Shown in pieces: positions 16,761 to 23,860 of a stretch of DNA of 38,407 bases (positions within the stretch are counted from its first letter, which is position 1; the number at the start of each line of letters is the position of its first letter). The notes under the pieces are model-generated. The model did not search any database, was not told where the DNA came from, and saw nothing but the letters and a program-made list of their open reading frames with translations. The DNA is from Candidatus Tyrphobacter aquilonaris (GTDB taxonomy: Bacteria > Vulcanimicrobiota > Vulcanimicrobiia > Vulcanimicrobiales > Vulcanimicrobiaceae): the NCBI GenBank assembly GCA_003133745.1, contig PKZD01000058.1, forward strand, positions 8,843 to 47,249, read 5' to 3'. A program made the position numbers and the translations under genes.

Positions 16761-17909
16761 ATGACTCATGTGGGAGTGCGCTCCGGCCTGAGGGCCGCGC
16801 TCGGATTTCGCCCGACGATCCTCGACCGCTATATGCTTTCGGAGTTGGCCGGGCCGTTCGGCTTCGGCCTCTCGGCGTTCACGTTGATCTTTGCCGCGAC
16901 GCAGATGCTCTCGATTGGACGACTCGTGAGCGAAGATCACGTCCCGCTCTTCGCGGCAATCGCGCTCTTCTTGTGGCAACTGCCCGGGGAGATCGTGCTC
17001 GTCATCCCGATGGCGCTGCTGCTCGGAACGCTGCTCGCGATCCAGCGCCTCTCCGGCGAGAGCGAGATCAACGCCATGAAAACGAGCGGCATCACGTTCT
17101 GGCGCATCATCGCGCCGCTGCTCTTCGCGGGGTTGGTGATGTCGTTGGTCATGTACGGGCTCCAAGAGGGGATCGTTCCTTTCGCGAACGACCAAGTCTC
17201 GTCGATCGAGAACGACGCGCTGAACCACACGAGCGCCTTCAACCGCGACCTCACCGTCTCGGCTCCGATTCCCGGCGGCGGACGCCAGGTGACGATCGCA
17301 ACGGCGTACGATCCGAACTCGCAAGCCCTGTTGCACGTCACGCTCGTGCAGTACGACCGCGTGGGCGCGCCGACGCAGATCATCTTCGCCGACGAGGCGC
17401 AGTTCGCGGCCGACCAATGGCTGTTGAAAAACGCGAGCGCCTACCGCTTCAACCCCGACGGGACCACGATCTCCGAGCCGAACGTCTCGGAGCAGGAGGT
17501 CGATCTCGGGGAGAAGCCAACCGACATCGTCAAGCGGATTTCACATGACGATCCGGAGCAGATGAGCCGCTCGCAAATCGCAGCCATCGTCGCCACCGGG
17601 CAACTGACGGAAACGGAACTTCGCAAATACATAACAGTCTATCAAGAGAAACTCGCGCAGCCCTTCGCGTGCTTCGTCTTCGTCCTGATCGCAATCCCGT
17701 TCGGGTTGCGCTCGTTTCGCGGCGGTGGAAACGTGAGCTTGGGGTTTGGCTTGGCCGTCCTGATCGTCTTCGTCTATTACGTCGTGATGACGGTATTCTC
17801 GTACGTGGGCGAAGCGCTCACCGCGCTCGCGCCACTGTGGGCGTGGGCGCCGAATATCATCTTCACGGCGATCGGCGCCGCGCGTCTTCGCCGCGCGGCG
17901 GCGATCTAG
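16761..17909 (+). CDS. LptF/LptG-family LPS transport permease
   Basis: LptF and LptG form the membrane part of the LPS exporter. This 382-residue protein has the family layout: R-Y-M-L-S-E-L near residue 23, three N-terminal membrane helices, a central periplasmic beta-jellyroll domain (about 135-290) and three C-terminal helices. The coupling segment E-S-E-I-N-A-M-K-T-S-G (about 100-110) is the classic LptF/G cytoplasmic loop. Only one such gene follows lptB here, where proteobacteria have two, so the transporter may be a homodimer or the partner may be elsewhere. ATG 16761 is one base after the lptB stop. Confidence 0.92.
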   Translation: MTHVGVRSGLRAALGFRPTILDRYMLSELAGPFGFGLSAFTLIFAATQMLSIGRLVSEDHVPLFAAIALFLWQLPGEIVLVIPMALLLGTLLAIQRLSGESEINAMKTSGITFWRIIAPLLFAGLVMSLVMYGLQEGIVPFANDQVSSIENDALNHTSAFNRDLTVSAPIPGGGRQVTIATAYDPNSQALLHVTLVQYDRVGAPTQIIFADEAQFAADQWLLKNASAYRFNPDGTTISEPNVSEQEVDLGEKPTDIVKRISHDDPEQMSRSQIAAIVATGQLTETELRKYITVYQEKLAQPFACFVFVLIAIPFGLRSFRGGGNVSLGFGLAVLIVFVYYVVMTVFSYVGEALTALAPLWAWAPNIIFTAIGAARLRRAAAI

Positions 17910-17928
17910 GCGTGCAAAGGCTCGTCGC

Positions 17929-18879
17929 ATGAGTTGGGTTGATTTCGTCCGGGGCCTCGGCGACATTCTCATCATCATGGCGATCTCGGGAGCGGTCGCC
18001 TACGTCGGCGATCGGGTGGGCCATCAAGTCGGACGGCGGCGACTGACGCTCTTCGGGATTCGGCCGCGATACACGTCCACGATCATCGCCGTGGGGACCG
18101 GCGTCTTCATCGCGCTGGTCGTGACGCTCGTCGCGATCTTCGCTTCGCAGCAAGTGAAGACCGCGTTCTTCCGGCTCAACGCGCTGAACTCGCAGATCAC
18201 GCAGCTCCAGCGGCAGCAGCAGCAGCTCGAAGCAAAAGTGAACAACGGCCGGCTCGTGGTTCCGACCGATACGTTGATCACGCCCTTCCGCCTCATCCTC
18301 ACGCAGTCGGAGTCGCCGATGCAGCGCGAGCAGCAACTGCACGCATTTTATATGCAGGCGGTCAAGTACATCAATGTGACGTATCCCGCCCTCGGCTTAC
18401 GGCCTTACGTCGTGCCGCGCAACATCGACACCGTGCTGCACGACTTCCTCAACGAGGCCGTTCTCCAGGCGGAACTCTCGCAATCAAACGTGATGCTGAC
18501 GGCGATCTCCGATCAGAACCTCTTCGTCAACGATCCATTTCATTTCTCGCTGAACGCCGTTCCCGACGTGCGCACCTTCGCGAAGGGACAGTTGGTCGCG
18601 CAACTCAAGATTCCCGGAGGCAGCGGCGCGAGCATTAACATCGCGCTGCGCGAACTGCAAGCCGAGGTCACAACCGACGCCGAATACGCGCACATGCCGC
18701 CCTTCCTCGCTTCGTACGTGCAGCCGACCGAACTCGTGCCGAACGTCGAGCAGATGCAGGCGATGCTCGAGCGCCCTGGTCTTTACTACCTCACGGCATA
18801 CGCGGCCGACGACATCTACCCGCACACCGGCGGCATCTCGATCGCGATTTCGCTCGCTCCCGCGACGCCGACGAGGTGA
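17929..18879 (+). CDS. DUF3084-like membrane protein
   Basis: This 316-residue protein has two N-terminal hydrophobic helices (about 9-28 and 50-70) separated by a short basic loop containing R-R-L-T-L-F-G-I-R-P-R-Y-T. A Gln-rich coiled coil (about 80-110) and an extended soluble C-terminal domain follow. The two-helix, basic-loop, coiled-coil layout matches DUF3084 proteins, which I recall from Cyanobacteria and Deinococcota and whose function is unknown. The soluble part should face the periplasm if the first helix is in N-in orientation. It lies 19 bp after the LptF/G gene and overlaps the next gene by 4 bp, so a role in envelope or LPS traffic is suggested by position only. Confidence 0.72.
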   Translation: MSWVDFVRGLGDILIIMAISGAVAYVGDRVGHQVGRRRLTLFGIRPRYTSTIIAVGTGVFIALVVTLVAIFASQQVKTAFFRLNALNSQITQLQRQQQQLEAKVNNGRLVVPTDTLITPFRLILTQSESPMQREQQLHAFYMQAVKYINVTYPALGLRPYVVPRNIDTVLHDFLNEAVLQAELSQSNVMLTAISDQNLFVNDPFHFSLNAVPDVRTFAKGQLVAQLKIPGGSGASINIALRELQAEVTTDAEYAHMPPFLASYVQPTELVPNVEQMQAMLERPGLYYLTAYAADDIYPHTGGISIAISLAPATPTR

Positions 18880-19289
18880 GCGTTCTCGGGATCGACCCGG
18901 GGATGCGCAAGGCCGGCTACGCATTGATCGCGCAGGACGGGAGCGTGCTCGCACGGGGCATCGAGCCCATCGACCGCCTCAGTTCGCGCATCGCAGCTCT
19001 CGTCGAGCTCCACGCCGTCGTGGCCCTGGCAGTCGGGGCCGGCACGAACGCCCGGAAGATTGCGACCGAACTGAGCGCTTTCGGCATCCCGCTCCGGCTC
19101 GTCGACGAGCGCGAGACAACGCTTCGGGCGCGCCGGCTCTACTACGCCGAAAACCCCCCACGAGGCTGGCAGCGCCTGCTTCCCCTGGGGCTGCGCTTCC
19201 CCCCGAGGCCGATCGACGACTATGCGGCCGAGCTCATCGGCCGGCGCTTCCTTGCCGACCGCGAAGGCGAAAAAGCCGCTCCGGCGTAA
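18876..19289 (+). CDS. YqgF/RuvC-fold (RNase H-like) nuclease-type protein
   Basis: This 137-residue protein opens with G-I-D-P-G-M-R-K-A-G-Y-A (Asp7), the first acidic strand of the RuvC/YqgF nuclease fold. It also has V-D-E-R-E-T-T near residue 78, the YqgF D-E-R-x-T/S-T motif, and ends with I-D-D-Y-A-A-E-L-I, matching the last catalytic Asp helix. YqgF family members process the 5' end of pre-16S rRNA or act as resolvase-like nucleases. The length equals YqgF (about 138), but the fit is divergent, and a second yqgF may exist elsewhere. GTG overlaps the DUF3084 gene by 4 bp. Why a nuclease-fold gene ends an LPS operon is unclear. Confidence 0.72.
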   Translation: MSVLGIDPGMRKAGYALIAQDGSVLARGIEPIDRLSSRIAALVELHAVVALAVGAGTNARKIATELSAFGIPLRLVDERETTLRARRLYYAENPPRGWQRLLPLGLRFPPRPIDDYAAELIGRRFLADREGEKAAPA

Positions 19290-19313
19290 TGAAGCCTTCC
19301 GGAATTTCCGAAG

Positions 19314-19319
19314 TAGTAT
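19314..19319 (+). promoter_or_regulatory. Weak -10-like TAGTAT, possible promoter of the barrel protein operon
   Basis: TAGTAT sits in the 76 bp gap after the YqgF-like gene, 46 bp before the next start. No good -35 hexamer is visible. The gap, the long leader and the strong ribosome site suggest that a new transcript may begin here. Confidence 0.25.
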
Positions 19320-19329
19320 AGGGTGAGGG

Positions 19330-19344
19330 GCGCCGGTCCGGCGC
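19330..19344 (+). repeat. Perfect inverted repeat (GCGCCGG-T-CCGGCGC) in the leader
   Basis: The arms are 7 bp each with one central T. As RNA it would fold to a 5 bp GC stem with a 5 nt loop. There is no T-tract, so it is not a typical intrinsic terminator. It lies just before the GGAGG ribosome site (19349-19353) of the next gene and might be an operator or a leader hairpin. Confidence 0.5.
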
Positions 19345-19365
19345 ATCCGGAGGGAAGGGGACAGA

Positions 19366-20361
19366 GTGGGGCGTTTAGTCGGCTTCGTCGTGGCTACGGC
19401 CTTTCTCGTCGCGGCAGCGGCTCCCGCTCGCGCTTCGACCGTTCTGCCCGCACCCGCGAGCGTCGGCGCGGCCCTGATGCTGCGCCTCTTCGGTGAAGTC
19501 TCCGATGCGCGCGCCTCGTTCTCCGCTTCAAGCGGTGACGTCGCCGGCGAGTCGCCGTTGCGCGATGCCGCATTTCGCGTCAGCATCGCTGCAATGCCGC
19601 AGTCGACCCCAGCGCTGCTCGTCGCGCCCGACGACGCCGCGCTCGCAAAACTCGTCACGGTCGGGCGACTCGCGCGCGTGCGTCCGGTCGATAGAACGGC
19701 CGTCGAGAATCCCGGCACTTTCGCGCACGTGGGCGCGAGCATGCAGCCGGCTCGCCACATGGTCGCGCGCACGCCGATGCCGATGCTCGTGACGGCGGAG
19801 TACCAACCCGCGCCGACGACACTCGACGACGGAGCGAACGATTCCAACGCCTTCGCGTTCGGCGGGCAGCGTAGCGAACCGATGTCCGGATCTCCAACGC
19901 AGACATTCTCGTTCCAAAACGACAGCGCACTCGGTTCGCAGGCCCAAAGCGTCCAACTGCCGCTCGCGCTGCGCGTCGGCAACCTTCACCTCCAAGCGCG
20001 CCTCGGCGCGGCGCAACTGACCTCGGCGAATGCGGACAATGCGGAGAATCTGCCGGTCTACATTCCGCCGTACGCGGGCGTCAGCCGCGCCTCGCTCGGC
20101 GCGACGCTCGCGCTTCCGGTTGCGCCGCGGCTGTTGCTCGGCTTCGGATACAACACGGAGCACCTGCTCGGCGGCTACGACATGCCCGACGGACTCGACG
20201 CGCGCAACGACACGTACTCCGGCGGCCTGACGTTCCTCTTCCCGCGCCTGTCGAGCGCGATCTCGCTCTCCGCGCAACAGTACCGCTATCAGGACAACCT
20301 CGTGCCGACGAACACGTACACGGAACTGCGCGAAGGCCTGAACCTGACCGTCAAGTTCTGA
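19366..20361 (+). CDS. Secreted protein with outer membrane beta-barrel-like C-terminal half, function unknown
   Basis: This 331-residue protein has a signal peptide (residues 1-24, cleavage near A-R-A-S). A poorly ordered middle region follows, rich in Ala, Pro and Ser. From about residue 185 there are alternating short strands, for example L-P-L-A-L-R-V-G, A-S-L-G-A-T-L-A-L and L-L-L-G-F-G-Y-N. It ends T-V-K-F, the terminal-Phe signal recognised by BamA. Eight or so strands could be drawn, so a small barrel is plausible. I do not recognise the family. It starts at GTG 19366 with GGAGG 12 nt upstream and lies 12 bp before the next gene, with which it may form an operon. Confidence 0.65.
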   Translation: MGRLVGFVVATAFLVAAAAPARASTVLPAPASVGAALMLRLFGEVSDARASFSASSGDVAGESPLRDAAFRVSIAAMPQSTPALLVAPDDAALAKLVTVGRLARVRPVDRTAVENPGTFAHVGASMQPARHMVARTPMPMLVTAEYQPAPTTLDDGANDSNAFAFGGQRSEPMSGSPTQTFSFQNDSALGSQAQSVQLPLALRVGNLHLQARLGAAQLTSANADNAENLPVYIPPYAGVSRASLGATLALPVAPRLLLGFGYNTEHLLGGYDMPDGLDARNDTYSGGLTFLFPRLSSAISLSAQQYRYQDNLVPTNTYTELREGLNLTVKF

Positions 20362-20372
20362 CCGAGATCCCC

Positions 20373-21161
20373 GTGCGTGAAAACGCGATGCGCACGATCG
20401 TCGTCGCGGCGATTGCGCTCGTTCTCGTTGCGTTCGCGTGCATCCAGTTTGCGTCCGATGCCTTCAGCGCGAGCGCCGCGGCTCCGGGATCGGTGCCCTC
20501 GCGCGTACCGATTCGCCTTGCGCTCGATATCTATCGCACGCTCGGACGAGCTGCTCCCGCCGCGTACGTCGAAGCGACGCTCGCGCAGTACGAGCTGGAG
20601 CACGGCGACACCGACGCTGCTCAACGCGACGCGGTGCGTCTTCCGCCGATCGCGGTTCGCAATGAACTGCTCGGCCAAATCGCGCTCGCGCGCGGCGACC
20701 GCGTGCTCGCGCTCGAATACTTCTTCGCGGCGCCCGATATCGCCGCGCTCGGCCGCGAAGTGTTGCGCGTCGCGCGAACCGATCCGGCCGCCGCATATGC
20801 CTTCGAGCGCCACGTGAGCGACCGCCTCGTGACGCTCCAAACGCATCCCGACGCAGTGGCGGAGACGCATTGGACGATGTCGCAGCTCGCCGCGGAGGCG
20901 GCGCACCGGCTGTCACCGGGAAGCGTTGCGCAAACGACGTGGCTGCGCCGAGCTCTCGGCGACGGTATCGCCGCGGTGCAGCTCTCGCCACTCTCGGAAA
21001 AGTATCTGCTCCAGGTCGCGGCGCTCCAGCTTGCGCTCGGAAATCCGGACGCGGCGCGCCGATGGTATCACCGCGTTCTCGGCGTGGATCCGGGAAGCAC
21101 GGATGCCCTTGCGGGTCTGCGTTCCGCAGCTCGGGCTCGTGCGCGCGCTCGCCCGCAGTGA
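20373..21161 (+). CDS. Membrane-anchored tetratricopeptide-like repeat protein
   Basis: This 262-residue protein has an N-terminal hydrophobic segment (about 8-30) that acts as an uncleaved anchor or signal. All-alpha repeats follow. The last repeat, L-Q-V-A-A-L-Q-L-A-L-G-N-P-D-A-A-R-R-W-Y, has TPR character (A-x-L-x-L-A-x-G-x-x-x-A-x-x-x-Y). An earlier unit near residues 65-85 (A-Q-Y-E-L-E-H-G-D-T-D-A-A) is similar. A conserved-looking W-T-M-S-Q-L segment follows at about 170. The start may be GTG 20373 or ATG 20388; the latter directly precedes the hydrophobic segment. It overlaps the glycosyltransferase gene by 4 bp (GTGA), which suggests a linked role in surface glycan assembly. The function is not known. 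Confidence 0.65.
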   Translation: MRENAMRTIVVAAIALVLVAFACIQFASDAFSASAAAPGSVPSRVPIRLALDIYRTLGRAAPAAYVEATLAQYELEHGDTDAAQRDAVRLPPIAVRNELLGQIALARGDRVLALEYFFAAPDIAALGREVLRVARTDPAAAYAFERHVSDRLVTLQTHPDAVAETHWTMSQLAAEAAHRLSPGSVAQTTWLRRALGDGIAAVQLSPLSEKYLLQVAALQLALGNPDAARRWYHRVLGVDPGSTDALAGLRSAARARARARPQ

Positions 21162-22195
21162 GGATTGCACTCGACGCCCAACTGACCGTCGGCAGCGCGA
21201 CCGGCATCGGCGAATACGTACGGGGGTTGCTGCCCGCGTTGCGCGACGCCGGTATCGACGCCGTCGCGTTGCGCGAACCGGCGCTCGATCCGTGGCGATT
21301 CGACCGCCGCGTGTTGTGGGACCAAGTGCTGCTTCCCGCTCGAGCATCTCGATGCGGTGCAAGCCTCTTGCACTGCGCATCGGGAACGGTGCCGCTCGTA
21401 CGCCGCCTTCCCGTCACCGTGACCGTCCACGACGTCGCGTGGCTGCGCGTGCAGGCGCATGCGCGCGCATACGCGCGTTATTACTTCGGTGGGTTCTCGC
21501 TCGCGCGCTATCGCCGCTGCGAAGCGATCATCACCGACTCCGCCTTTTCCCGCGCGGAGTTACTCGATCTCCTTCCGCATCTCGAGGTCGCGCGCGTGCA
21601 CGTCGTCGCGCCGGGCGTCGCGCGGGAGTTCGCGGAGCTGCAACGCGGCGCGGGTGACCGCCGCACGATCCTCGTCGTCGGAACGGTCGAGCAGCGGAAG
21701 AACCTCGGACATGTGCTGCGCATGCTGCGCAAGCTGCCCCATGCGTGCCTCGTCAGCGTCGGGCCGCCGACGCCATACATTGAGAAATGCCGCGCGCTCG
21801 CAGTTGAACTCGGCGTTGCCGAGCGCGTCGAGTTTCGCGGTTATGTTTCGCGCGCGGCGTTGCTCGATCTCTACGCGACCGCGGCGGTCGCCGCCGTGCC
21901 TTCGCTCTATGAAGGCTTCGGCTACGCGGTCGCGCAGGCGCTCTGCGCCGGCGTCCCGTGCGTCGCGAGCGACCGCGCCTCGCTTCCCGAAGTTGCCGGC
22001 GGCGACGCGCGCATCGTGCCGCTCGAAGACGAAGAGGGGTGGATCGCCGCGCTCGCGCGCGCCCTCGCTGGCGAAGAGGATGCTCGCGCGACGCAAGCGC
22101 GCGCGCGTTCGAGCGAACGCTTCTCCTGGACTACCGCCGCGGCGGCGATGCGAGCGGTCTACGCAGACGTAAGCGGCGGATCAATAGACGGGTGA
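21158..22195 (+). CDS. Group 1 (GT4-type) glycosyltransferase
   Basis: This 345-residue protein has the GT-B layout of GT4 enzymes. The N-terminal acceptor domain (1-165) shows a Gly-rich loop T-G-I-G-E-Y near residue 15 and V-H-D-V-A-W near 90. The C-terminal donor domain begins with L-V-V-G-T-V-E-Q-R-K-N-L (about 170-181) and includes the sugar-nucleotide site P-S-L-Y-E-G-F-G-Y-A-V-A-Q-A-L (about 248-262). In the usual E-x7-E motif the second Glu is replaced by Gln here. It is cytoplasmic and probably transfers a sugar to a lipid or glycan acceptor. GTG start overlaps the upstream gene by 4 bp, and its end overlaps the convergent gene by 15 bp. Confidence 0.88.
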   Translation: MRIALDAQLTVGSATGIGEYVRGLLPALRDAGIDAVALREPALDPWRFDRRVLWDQVLLPARASRCGASLLHCASGTVPLVRRLPVTVTVHDVAWLRVQAHARAYARYYFGGFSLARYRRCEAIITDSAFSRAELLDLLPHLEVARVHVVAPGVAREFAELQRGAGDRRTILVVGTVEQRKNLGHVLRMLRKLPHACLVSVGPPTPYIEKCRALAVELGVAERVEFRGYVSRAALLDLYATAAVAAVPSLYEGFGYAVAQALCAGVPCVASDRASLPEVAGGDARIVPLEDEEGWIAALARALAGEEDARATQARARSSERFSWTTAAAAMRAVYADVSGGSIDG

Positions 22196-23812
22196 ACCCG
22201 GGGCGCCCGGCGCGACGCTGCCGTCGTCGGGCGCAAAGACGAGATCGAGCGGATAGCTGGAGCCGCCTTCCGGAATCGTCTCGATCGTCACTCGCACGAA
22301 CCCGCGCGCGGGAACGACGTATTGACGGATCTTGTAGCGCGAGAACGCCGGGACTTGGTGTGACTGGACGAGCACGCCGTCGATCAAGTACGTTCCCGTC
22401 GCGCGCCCGCCGCGGGGGTTTTCGTAGATCGCGATGTCTTGCGGTTGCGCGCTCGGATTCTCGACGTTGACGACGAAGGATTGCAGCACGCCGTAATCGC
22501 CGGAGAGCGCCTCGCCCTGAAGGCTGTTCGGCAGCGGCAGTTGGCCGATCTGCAACTCGAGATAGGGATCGTCGACGTTCCATTCCACGCCCTGGTGGAA
22601 CTCGGGAACCGTGTAGATGCCGCGCGCGTGGCGCTGCGAGCCGACGAGGAGGTCCGTTTGCGTGATCGGTGCGCTCGGATCGTCGGTGGCGTTCTGCGCG
22701 AAGAGCGTCAGGTGGATGTGGTCGCCGGAGAGCAGACGCAACTGAAGCAACGCGCAGACGACCGAGCCGTGCGGAAGGTCGGATTCGACGAGATTCAGCG
22801 AAGAGTTTGCGCCGATCGTGATGAGGCGGCCCTCATTTTGAATCGTTCGGACGAGAAACTGCTTCGTTGCGTCATGACCGCTCTCCATCTCGTTCGGACT
22901 CGGTCCGCCGATCCCGCGAATGAACTGCACGAGCGCGGGCTCGCCGGAATCGTTCTCGGCGCGCAGGACGATGCGCCGGTCGGGCTGCGCCGGCGGATCG
23001 TAATGATAGAACAAGAAGCGCGATGGCGCCTCGGAGCGGAGATCGGCGGTGAAGAGGACGCCGTTTTCGGTCAGCACCTCCGGGAAATCGCTGACCATGA
23101 GGCGGTCGGGCGATATCCGCGGCGCGGCGACGTTCTCGACGTGGACGCGCGTCGTGCCGCTGACGCTGAAATACTGCTCGCCTTGGATCAGTACGCTCGT
23201 ATCGATATCCGCGGCGTCGTCCTCGCCGAGCCGCCCGTCGAACGCAACGTCGTCGGGCCCGACCAACACCTGCGCGCCCGTCCGCGGCTGCGCCGCGCGC
23301 GCGACGACGCTTGCGACCGTATCACGAATGAAATCGGCCGAGGCGGGATCGCCGGTGAGACGCAAGTCGAGCAGCGGCGCGATCGTTCCCGCTTGGTAAG
23401 CGACGGTCACGGGGACGTCCTTCGTCAAACCGCGCGCGTCGCTGATCGTAATGACGGTCGTTCCGGGAACGAGTCCGGTGAGCGTCACGATGCGCGTGTC
23501 TTGGTCGATCGAGACGGCGACGAGACTCGGGTCTTTCGCCACCGCGTTGATCGGCGAGAAGACGCTGCCGACGACGAGTTGCTGCGGCACGCCGATCGGC
23601 GCTTGCGCCGCTTCGGGCGAGACGGTGATCGGCGGCGGCGTCGGCGTGGGTGTCGCGGTCGGCGTCGGCGTGGGCAGCGGAGTCGGCGTGGGCAGCGGTG
23701 TCGGCGTGAGCGGCGGCGCTGGCGTCGGCGTCGGTTGCGCCTGTCCGGCGGCGCGCGGCGAGGCTGCGGCGATCACGCCCACGAGCGCGACCGCGCCTGC
23801 GAATATCCGCAC
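22181..23812 (-). CDS. Secreted Pro/Thr-rich protein with pilus-N/Big-like domain, function unknown
   Basis: This 543-residue protein has a signal peptide (1-25) and then a Pro-Thr linker of about 35 residues. A domain at about 62-140 reads like the N-terminal domain of pilus secretins (T2SS-T3SS_pil_N) or a Big2-type fold, with D-P-S-L-V-A-V-S and L-T-G-L-V-P-G-T-T-V-I-T-I-S-D. The remaining 400 residues are beta-rich and not recognised. No secretin pore domain is present. The GTG at 23812 is 20 nt from a good GGGAGG; the frame is open upstream, so a CTG or ATC start a few codons earlier would be better spaced and give a fuller signal peptide. It lies 48 bp downstream of recQ on the same strand. 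Confidence 0.7.
   Translation of the reverse strand: MRIFAGAVALVGVIAAASPRAAGQAQPTPTPAPPLTPTPLPTPTPLPTPTPTATPTPTPPPITVSPEAAQAPIGVPQQLVVGSVFSPINAVAKDPSLVAVSIDQDTRIVTLTGLVPGTTVITISDARGLTKDVPVTVAYQAGTIAPLLDLRLTGDPASADFIRDTVASVVARAAQPRTGAQVLVGPDDVAFDGRLGEDDAADIDTSVLIQGEQYFSVSGTTRVHVENVAAPRISPDRLMVSDFPEVLTENGVLFTADLRSEAPSRFLFYHYDPPAQPDRRIVLRAENDSGEPALVQFIRGIGGPSPNEMESGHDATKQFLVRTIQNEGRLITIGANSSLNLVESDLPHGSVVCALLQLRLLSGDHIHLTLFAQNATDDPSAPITQTDLLVGSQRHARGIYTVPEFHQGVEWNVDDPYLELQIGQLPLPNSLQGEALSGDYGVLQSFVVNVENPSAQPQDIAIYENPRGGRATGTYLIDGVLVQSHQVPAFSRYKIRQYVVPARGFVRVTIETIPEGGSSYPLDLVFAPDDGSVAPGAPGSPVY
23630..23734 (-). repeat. Pro-Thr codon repeat including an 18 bp tandem repeat
   Basis: This stretch encodes residues 27-61 of the secreted protein, almost entirely Pro and Thr with some Leu and Ala. 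At 23664-23717 an 18 bp unit is repeated three times (two nearly identical copies and one diverged), encoding L-P-T-P-T-P-type hexamers. It forms a flexible linker likely to vary in length between strains by slippage. Confidence 0.8.
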
Positions 23813-23860
23813 CGCGTTCGGTTTCAGAGAGATCCTCCCAAGCGCCCTGGGGAGCCGCCC

